Part shown: in pieces, positions 15,445-24,400 of the stretch
Position numbering within the stretch: position 1 is the stretch's first letter
How the letters are laid out: the number at the start of each line of letters is the position of its first letter
NCBI GenBank assembly: GCA_035302145.1
Contig: DATGSX010000040.1
Location: forward strand, 1 to 32,236
Origin: JAJYTI01 sp035302145
GTDB lineage: Bacteria; Bacteroidota; Bacteroidia; Flavobacteriales; Flavobacteriaceae
Direction of reading: 5' to 3'
Length of the DNA stretch: 32,236 bases
The notes under the pieces: generated by a model
Database searches by the model: none
Seen by the model: only the letters and a program-made list of their open reading frames with translations
Told to the model about the DNA's origin: nothing
Position numbers and translations under genes: made by a program

Positions 15445-18312
15445 ATGAAAAAAATTACAGTTTTAGCTTCAGCGCTCATGTTAGCTGGAGTGTTTCAGGC
15501 AAATGCACAGATGGGAATTGGGACTCCCAACCCAAGTGATGCGACTATGTTAGAAGTACAGGCTTCGGATAAAGGTGTTCTTATTCCACGTGTGAGTTTA
15601 ACTGCTACAGGTGAGTTTGCTCCATTAGTTGGAACGAGCGAAGAGAGTATTTTAGTGTATAATATAAGTACTTCCTCTGATTTGGATGAAGCTGATGCGG
15701 TTTGGCCAGGATTCTATTATTGGAGAGATAATGAGTGGCAGCGTATAGTGAATGCAGAAGACCTAAATGCAGCTATTGAAAATTTGGATACTATTTTTAA
15801 TGAGAATATCGAACAAATCCATGACCTTATTAATTATATCGCTCCAAGTAATCCAAATAATATCGATGATAATGGGGATCCAGTAGTAACAGAAGACCAC
15901 TCCACAGTAGTATGGGACGAAGGTACTGGGAATTTCTATCTAGTAACCTATGACCCAACATCTGAATCGTATGTACGGACTATTATAAATTTAGAGAACT
16001 TAATTTCTGGTGCAGAAACCCATACTTTTATCAGAATCGAACAGACTACAGATGAACCTGATGTGTATCATTATTTTTCTGAAGAAGCTATCAAAACTTG
16101 GATGGCAATAGATCCAGCCAATAATACAGATCCAGTCCAAGATATGTTAAGTTCTGAGCCTGGAGTAGTGACTATAGATGTGGTAGGTGATGTGGTGAAT
16201 AACTTTGAATACATCCTCGAACAAGAAATCACCTACGAAGGAGATACCCATACTATTGAGGAAATCATCCAAATGATTTCTTCGGAAGTGGAGGGAAATG
16301 TAATCTATACTGAGATTAATCCTGGCGAGTGGGTGTTCCAATATTTTGATGGAACGAATTATGTTACGATTGATCTTACAGATTTAGTAGCAGAAGCAGA
16401 AACCAACACCTTTATCAAGAAGGTAGCTGGGGTTGTAGATGCTAACGATCCAGCTAATAGTACCCCAACTGTTTATTACTACTTCTCAGAAGAAGCAATT
16501 AAAGACTGGGTAGATTTAGATCCAATTAACAATACAGATGCTTATGCGGATATGGCTGTTACAGAACCTGGCGTATTGCCAATTGAAGTAACAGAAGATG
16601 TTGCAGCAGACTTCGAGTTTATTCTAAACCAAGAAATCACCTACGAAGGAGATACACATACGATTGAAGAAATTATTCAAATGATCTCTTCGGAAGTAGA
16701 GGGAAATGTGATTTACACCGAAGTAAATGGTGAATGGGTTTTCCAATACTTCGACGGAAACGATTATATCACGATTGATCTTATAGATTTAGTAGCAGAA
16801 GCAGAAACCAATACTTTTATTCGAATAGTACCTGAAACGGATGGTCCAGATGTGTATTATTATTTTTCTGAAGAAGCTATTAAAGCTTGGTTGGCAGCAG
16901 ATAGTACCAATACTGATCCAGAAGCCAATATGCCAGAAACAGAGTCGGGTGTTATTAAAATCGATGTGGTAGGTGATGTGGTAGAAAACTTCGAGTATAT
17001 CTTAGAGCAAGAAATCACCTACGAAGGAGATATCTATACTATTGAGGAAATCATCCAAATCATTTCTTCGGAAGTTGAGGGGAATGTGATTTACACTGAA
17101 GTAAATGGTGAAATGGTTTTCCAGTATTACGATACTACAACTGAGGAATATATTACTATCAACCTTGATGAGTTGGTAAACGAGTTGGAAACCAATACCT
17201 TCATCCGTAAAGTAGATGCTGTAATAGCTACGGATGGTACGGTCACTTCTCCAACTGTTTATTATTATTTCTCTGAACAAGCGATTAAAGACTGGTTGAC
17301 AGCGGACGCTTCAAATATTGATCCTGAAACTAATATGCCAATTACTGCAACTGGAGTTACAGCTATCGAGCTTGGCGATGATGTAGCAGCTAATTTTGAG
17401 TATATTCTTAATCAGACGATTACCTACGACGGCGATCAGCATACTATTGAGGAAATCATCCAAATAATTTCTTCGGAAGTTGAGGGGAATGTAATTTATA
17501 TAAATGATAAAGACCCTAATGATCCTAATGCTCCTGATAACTGGGTTTTCCAGTATTTTGATGGAACAGAATATGTTAGTATTAATCTTGGGGACTTAGT
17601 AGCCGATTTAGAAACGAAAACAAAAATTACTCGTGCCGAAATAACTAATGATGGCGATACACCTAATTATGTGGATACGGTAGAAACCGACCCCACTTTT
17701 GCTGGACAAATTTTATATAAATATGATTCAGAAGATGGCACCGATTATCTAAACATAACCGAAGACTTGCTTTTCTCATTAACTAATAATGAGGAGGTCA
17801 AAAATAATATTACCAATATTCTAGAAGCTGGCGGTGGCGTATTCTTTGGAGATATAACTATCGAAGGAGATACTTATACCGATGTATTGTACTACTATGA
17901 TGATAATGGCGATGCCCAGCTTATCGATGTAGCAAATACCTTGATACAGAATTTAATAGATAACTCTACACAAGTACAAGACCTGAAGAATATTTTAGGG
18001 AATAAGTACGAAGATAATTCGGTTATCTACACTGGCGATGAAATCGATGGTAATCCTGTAGCAGCCTTTAAGACAACCACACAAATTATAGGACATACCG
18101 CCGAAACAACTGGCGTTAGCTTACCAGTAACACCAGTTGGAGTGGTAAGCATAGAACTATACAAAGGAGGCGTATTAGTAACGAACGCAACCACCGATGT
18201 GGAAATTACTGGCAATGATGTTGCTTTTAATATTGGTGTTGGTAGCTTTTATCAAGTTTTACCAGAAGATACCTACGAAGTAATCCTGCATTTCACAACA
18301 ACTTCCCCATAA
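15445..18312 (+). CDS. Large exported repeat protein of the surface locus
   Basis: This 955-residue protein starts with a clear signal peptide (MKKITVLASALMLAGVFQAN, then AQ). I chose the ATG at 15445 over the in-frame ATG at 15412 because only the former places the signal peptide at the N-terminus. The mature start has the flavobacterial surface-protein module: GIGTPNPSDA, then LEVQASDKGVLIPRVSL, then a PGFYYWRDNEWQ segment. Residues 190-721 are four acidic repeats of 128-141 residues, each with YYFSEEAIK, ITYEGD, IEEIIQ and SSEVEGNVIY motifs and ending in a WVFQYFDG-like hairpin and an (I/V)xL(x)DLV segment. The end (IELYKGGVLV to HFTTTSP) looks like a beta-sandwich. No T9SS C-terminal domain is recognisable. 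It is probably a fibrous surface subunit, but no function is known. Confidence 0.85.
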   Translation: MKKITVLASALMLAGVFQANAQMGIGTPNPSDATMLEVQASDKGVLIPRVSLTATGEFAPLVGTSEESILVYNISTSSDLDEADAVWPGFYYWRDNEWQRIVNAEDLNAAIENLDTIFNENIEQIHDLINYIAPSNPNNIDDNGDPVVTEDHSTVVWDEGTGNFYLVTYDPTSESYVRTIINLENLISGAETHTFIRIEQTTDEPDVYHYFSEEAIKTWMAIDPANNTDPVQDMLSSEPGVVTIDVVGDVVNNFEYILEQEITYEGDTHTIEEIIQMISSEVEGNVIYTEINPGEWVFQYFDGTNYVTIDLTDLVAEAETNTFIKKVAGVVDANDPANSTPTVYYYFSEEAIKDWVDLDPINNTDAYADMAVTEPGVLPIEVTEDVAADFEFILNQEITYEGDTHTIEEIIQMISSEVEGNVIYTEVNGEWVFQYFDGNDYITIDLIDLVAEAETNTFIRIVPETDGPDVYYYFSEEAIKAWLAADSTNTDPEANMPETESGVIKIDVVGDVVENFEYILEQEITYEGDIYTIEEIIQIISSEVEGNVIYTEVNGEMVFQYYDTTTEEYITINLDELVNELETNTFIRKVDAVIATDGTVTSPTVYYYFSEQAIKDWLTADASNIDPETNMPITATGVTAIELGDDVAANFEYILNQTITYDGDQHTIEEIIQIISSEVEGNVIYINDKDPNDPNAPDNWVFQYFDGTEYVSINLGDLVADLETKTKITRAEITNDGDTPNYVDTVETDPTFAGQILYKYDSEDGTDYLNITEDLLFSLTNNEEVKNNITNILEAGGGVFFGDITIEGDTYTDVLYYYDDNGDAQLIDVANTLIQNLIDNSTQVQDLKNILGNKYEDNSVIYTGDEIDGNPVAAFKTTTQIIGHTAETTGVSLPVTPVGVVSIELYKGGVLVTNATTDVEITGNDVAFNIGVGSFYQVLPEDTYEVILHFTTTSP
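16012..17607 (+). repeat. Four in-frame tandem repeats with ABAB order
   Basis: Unit bounds are 16012-16395, 16396-16800, 16801-17184 and 17185-17607 (128, 135, 128 and 141 codons), set at the recurrent (A/L)ET(N/H)TFI start. Units 1 and 3 share DVVGDVV, NFEYILEQ and a PDVY(H/Y)YFSEEAIK opening. Units 2 and 4 share a longer opening ending in PTVYYYFSE, the AIKDW segment and DVAA(D/N)FE(F/Y)ILNQ. The strongest DNA conservation is the block coding for IEEIIQ and SSEVEGNVIY (near 16255, 16663, 17041 and 17446). Confidence 0.9.
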
Positions 18313-18342
18313 CATTAATTTGTTAAACTTAAGTTGTTTATA

Positions 18343-18383
18343 AACTCACTGCCTTCTGGCAGTGAGTTAAAATATATTTTTTT
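18343..18383 (+). terminator. Strong intrinsic terminator or attenuator inside the surface locus
   Basis: A perfect 11-base stem, AACTCACTGCC (18343-18353) with 18358-18368, has a 4-base loop (ttct), followed by an A/T stretch with seven consecutive T. It begins 31 bases after the 955-residue protein's stop and 80 bases before the giant gene's ATG. Partial readthrough would give more of the first subunit than of the later ones. A promoter for the giant gene after the hairpin is not obvious. Confidence 0.85.
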
Positions 18384-18422
18384 GAATAATCGCTTCGCAA
18401 AAGAAAATTGTGCCTAAAAAAT

Positions 18423-21400
18423 ATGAGTATGAATACATACAATCTATATAGTAAAAAAAGACCGCTTCCATGGAGAAGGTTCTATTATTTTATTTTGCCA
18501 TTCCTGCTGCTAACTACCTTTACACAGCAATCTTATGCGCAAACGAAAATATTGGCGGAATATGAATCTAAATCCAATAATGGTGTTAGCGATGAAACCA
18601 ATGTCAATACAGACAATAATGATTATGCGGAAGTTAAAACTTCGTCTGGTGTAGCACTAGGAATAGGAGCTTATTCCGGTTCTCTTCAAATGAAATTTGA
18701 TGAGACCATACCTGCTAATCAGTGGTCTTATATTCGAGTAGAATTGGATGGTGGTTTGGTAGATGTGCTTTTAGGCGGAACCTTAGGGAATGCATTAGGG
18801 GGAATTATCAGCGGAATAGCTTTAGGGGATTTAATTGTAGAAGCTTCTGCTTTGAATTCTGAAACTGAGGTTTTAAAACGAAATTCAAATCAAGGTTTTG
18901 ATACAGATCGAGTACGGTTGATTGAAACCGGGGAAGGGCATTATCTTATAGGTCTCAAACCCGATCAAGATTATAACCAAGTCAAGTTCAAAGCAAGTGT
19001 TAATTCACTTCTGGGCTTAGGAAATACTTTTACAAATAAAGTTTTTTACGCCTTCACCTATGACGAAAATGATTCGGCAGGAGATTGCGGCCGTCCTTTA
19101 GCGACTTCTTTTGATGGAAGTAGTGGAATAGACTTAACTTTATTAAATCTGGATAATCAACACTTAAATAGAGCTATAGATGACGATCCGAACACCTATT
19201 CTGAATTAAGCAATTCTTCTTTGTTAGGGCTTAGCGTAGCTTCTACTTTGTCTCAATATTTCTATTTTCCTACAGAGTCTGCTGAAACAGCTTCTGTAAA
19301 TGTAAAGTTGGGAATGAGTTCTTCGGGTCTATTGGATTTAGATTTATTAGGTGCTACAGAAATTGTGTTTTATCAAGGTAGCGATGAAGTACATAAACGT
19401 TCCTTAAAAAGCAGTTTGCTCCATAATACAAATGCGCTTAATCTTCTGGATGCAGGCAACCCAGTTACATTAACTTTTGCTCCTGGAAGAAAATTTGATA
19501 GGATAGAGTTCCGATTAAACTCTCCTGTAGGATTAAATTTATTATCTGCTGGATTCCGAATCTACGATGTAGAACGCTTTGACGATGCAGCGGGCTGTCC
19601 AAATCCTGAAATTGCAGCAGTGCCTTCTGCTACGCCCGATCCTTTCGACGAGGCGTCCTGCGCAAGTGGTTTAATCGATTTTGATAATGTCGATTTCGCA
19701 CAGCGAGCAGTAGATGGCAATAATGAATCGTATGCTACCATCTATGCTGACGCCGGAAATTTATTGGTGAGCGGTCCGACGGCTGGTTTTATCGAGATGG
19801 ATTTGGGAGAAACTGTTCCAGCCAATAAAACAACCTATGTACGCATCAACTACGACGAAGATGTACTGGATAGATTAGTAGGGGGGAGCTTAGGAAAGTT
19901 GGTTTCTGATTTGGCTAATAGCTTATTGTTAGGGGACCAGTACTTTGAAGTTGAAGCCAAAAATGGCAATTCGAGCGTGCTGAAAGAGAAGAGTTCAGAT
20001 GCTTTTGAAGGAACGGCTGACGGCGTGGTTACCTTGGTACAGGATGATATAGGACGTTTCTATATTGCCATTACACCAGACAGTGATTACGACCGTATCC
20101 GCATTACCAACCATGTGACGGCGGCTTTATCCACGGGTAAAAAAGCATCTTTGGATGTTTATAATGCTTGTTTTGAGATCGGAACAGATAATTGCTTTCC
20201 ACCTAATTTTACTTCCTATAGAGGAGGAGGGATAAACTTAAGTCTAGGGGATTTATCGGATGTAGGTGTAGAAAATCCGTACCGTGCGATAAGCGCAAAC
20301 TCTTCCGAATATTCTAAGATTAATTTAGGAATAGCAGGAATTGCGGCAAATGTCTATCAGACTATTTACTTTAACAAACCTTCTGAAGCAAATGACAAAG
20401 TGAAAATCAGATTGCAGATGGAGCCTTCTTCGGCTTTGTCTGTGGATTTGCTGGGCGCTTACAAAGTGAAGTTCTATAACGGCAATACAGAAGTAGAAGA
20501 TTATAGTTTGCAGGATGGATTAATAAACAATATCGATTTACTGGCTCTTTTCAATTCGGGTGGAATTGCTGAGTTGGAATTTGAACCCTCCGATACGTTT
20601 GATCGTGTAGATATCGGAGCTGAATCCATTGTATCTCTGAATGTGGCCACAGAACCTCTCAGGATTTATAGTGTAAAACGGTATGGTGATGACTGTCCAT
20701 TGGTTATTGGGGAGTCTCCTTTTGAATCGCCCACCTGTGCTACAGAGTTAATCGATGCGCAAAATACCGATGATATTCAGAATTTATTTGATGATGATTT
20801 TGACAGTTTTGCGACACTTAATTCCGGTGCCGGAGTCTTATTAGGATTAGGCAATAAATTCGAAGGTTTTGTTGAGTTGGGCTACGATCATGACGTACCT
20901 GCAGGCACAACTTCGTATATAAGAATTGATTTTGAAGATGGAGTATTGGATAAATTAGTAGGGGGAAGCCTTGGAAATATTGTTTCAGGCCTGCTGGACG
21001 GCTTAGTTTTAGGAGATCATTTCTTTGAAGTAGATGTAAAGCATGATGGAACTTCTGTGGCTGATGCCAGCAGTGGGGACGCTTCGGCAGGAGGTAACGA
21101 TGCTATTCGTGTGGTGCGCGATAAGCAAGGACGTTATTATATCGCGGTTACCCCTGACCAAGACTATAATTCGGTGCGTATTACCGATAAAACCAATAGC
21201 GCCTTAGGTTTATTGGCACAACCGAATACGATGAATGTCTATGGTATGTGCTATGAGAACAGCACGGATCAGTGTTTGGAGGCTTTTGCGACTTCGTATG
21301 AATATTCAGGATTGAGTTTAAGTGTCAATGACTTGGGGGCTGCAGGTGTTGCTAACCCACAATATGCGATTAATGGTAACAGTACGCAAGGTTCGGAGAT

Positions 21401-24400
21401 CAGTAACGGAACTTTGGCAGTAGGTGCTTCTACCAAGCAATGGATTTTCTTTAATACGGTCTCTGCAGCAGATGATATGGTTCACATTGAATTTGACACA
21501 CAATCTGGTGTTGTTGATTTGGACTTGTTGGGTGGATTGGAAATAATGGCATATAAAGGAAACGATACTATTGCTACTTTGAATTGGCAAAATGGAATCG
21601 TGAACGGTGTGAATGTTTTAGATCTAATTCAAAATGGACAAAGAGTGACGGTTCCTTTTGCACCCGGAGGTGAGTTTGACCGTATTTCTGTGGGTATAAA
21701 AACATTGGTAGGAGCTTCTGTTTTTCCACCGCTTATGCTCTATAATGTGGAGCGTTGTGTGGGCTTGGCAGATCCTGAGTTTGTGTCATGGAAGTCTTAT
21801 GAAATAGATGAGGATGCGTCTATCGAAACGGTAAGAGGTGGTGAAGAGATTGAGTACACGATTCATATAAGAAATACAGGAGATATAGATCTTCAAAACT
21901 TGATTGTGGAAGACGCTATTCCTAGCAACACCACTTTTGTATCTGCTGCTAACGGTGGGACAGAAACAGGTGGTATCGTTACTTTTGAAAATATAGATGT
22001 AGCTGTTGGAACCACCGAGACGGTTTCATTTATAGTAAAAGTAAATGAAGACTTAACACAGGTTACTGAGATTACCAACGTAGCCTTAGTGAAATTGGAC
22101 GAGAATGATACAGGAACCGAAACTTACCCTCCATCGGAGACGGATCCAAACGAACCAGATGACAGTGGAAATACAGGAACAATTATTCCGGTAGATCAAG
22201 TGAAATCGGTTGTTTCATGGAAGGCGTATACGATCGATGCAGATGATAAAACATCGACCACCGTATCTGGAGGGGAAGACGTTACTTATCATATATATGT
22301 ACGTAATACAGGAAACCAGGATATGACCGATGTCGAAATCACGGATGTATTGCCTGATGGCGTAATTTGGAAAACGGGAGGAACACATAATGCAGGGGTT
22401 GTCAGCTTTACGATAAATGAGTTGGCAGTAGGAGCTACGTCTTCGGCTTTGAATTTTACAGTGACGGTAGACAAAGACTTGACGGCTATCACTGAAATAT
22501 CGAATATCGCTGTAGTACGACCTGATCCAAATGAAACAGATGAATTTGAATCTTTCCCGCCAGTAGACAACACAAATCCTACTGAGCCGGATGAAACCAG
22601 TACACCGGGTACGGTATTGGATGTAACGCCAAATCACGATGTAGAAATTTCAAAAATAGGAATAAGTAATAATGCTACAACCAATGCGCAAGCTCAGATT
22701 GGAGATGAAATTACATATACGATTACAGTAAAGAATACGGGTAATAAATCCTTATCCAATCTAGTTGTAGAAGATGATATTCCTACCAACCTTACGATTA
22801 TTGATAATGGGGGTGCTACTACAGTTAATGGTAATAATCTAACGTTTGAGATTGCAAGTTTAGAAGTGGACGTGGAGCAAGCCTTTACTATAATCGTAGA
22901 AGTAAACAATCTAGATGGAGGGATTACTGAAATCGAAAATACCGCGACAGTAACATATAGAAACGAAGACAATACGGAAGATAAAACAGAAGAGACGACG
23001 CATATTATGCCGACTTCTTGTACGCCAATCATAGCTAATCAAATTGTATTAGATCCAGACGAATTAACTGTTTGTGCAGAGGATGAGTTTACAATTACAG
23101 CTTCAACTACATTACCTGGGTTGACAGATCCAGTATATAAGTGGTACACAAACGCCGCTTTAACAGACACTCCTATTATAGGAGAGACGTTAGTAACAAG
23201 TGTAACCGAAACGACTACGTTTTATGTAACCTTAGAAGCAGACGGATATTGCTTTACTACGCCTGCTCAAGAAATTACAATTACAATTGAGCCAGAAGCA
23301 GGCACGCCAACTATAACTTCCAATGGTGCCATTACAGATGTCTGTCTAGGAGAAACTGTGGAGTTAACAGCAACGGCAACAGGTGCAGATTCTTATCAAT
23401 GGTATAAAGATGGAGTAGAAATTACGGGAGAAAATGCTGCTACCTATGATGCAATCGAAACAGGATCTTATACAGTGACTGCACTAAATGCTACGGGATG
23501 TGATAGTGACCCTTCCGCAGCAGTAGAGGTAACATTTTTACCGACAGCAGTAGCAGCAGACATTGAAATTGATGCACCTACAAGTGTTTGTGAAAATACT
23601 GAAGTCAGCTTCAAGGCTTCTTTGAGTGCGACAGCGCAGACCATTGACAACCCGATATTCAAATGGTATTTAGATGTTGATTTGACAGAATTGGTACACG
23701 AAGGGGAAGAGTTTGAAGTGGTAGCAAGCGGAACCCATACCTTATATGTAACCGTGGAAGGTGATGGGGTTTGCGCTAATACAGGAGATGTGGCAATGCA
23801 CACTATTACAGTAAATCCTGCTCCGAAACTAACAATAGATGGAAGTACGATAATTTATGTGGCAACCGGTACAACTATAAACTGGCCGACGGTTACTGCC
23901 GAAGATGAAAATGGAAATCCTTTAAATGTAGCATGGTACGACAGTAATCAAAATGTCATAACGGGTAATCTTCCAACTAGTTTTGCAGCTGTAAGTTCGC
24001 ACACTTATTATGTGGTTGCTGAAGATGCAGGGTGTATGTCGTACGAAACCATTATCGTAAATGTATATGATGCGGATGCTTGTCCTCCGACTATGGAGCG
24101 AGTGTATGCTACGGATAGATCAAGTTGGGGCTCCATAATTACTGGAGGTGTTTCCAATCAAAATAATGCTGTTGACGGAAATCCAAAGACACATTCTACC
24201 ATCACAACAGGAGTAGGATTGTTGGGAATCGGTACTACTTGGCAAAATATTTATTTTGATCATGAGGTATCAGCTGGAACACCGGTTACGATAAAGTTAG
24301 GAAAAGAATATAGTGGTGTAATGCTGGCAGGAGGTTTATCCGTGCAAGGATTAGATCATAATGGTAGTACAATAGGTGGATTGCAAACAGTGGCGGGCGG

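Noticed and set aside
16012..17607. CRISPR-like or satellite array suggested by recurring DNA blocks
   Set aside because: The repeats are 384-423 bases, in frame and protein-coding; there are no short direct repeats with unique spacers.
18408..18422. TTG start for the giant protein
   Set aside because: The n-region is already long from ATG 18423; the extra five residues bring no signal.
22215..22637. 140-codon minus-strand ORF within the giant gene
   Set aside because: It is antisense to the well-supported DUF11-like repeats and its translation is rich in Cys, Arg, Tyr and Ile, typical of a shadow frame.
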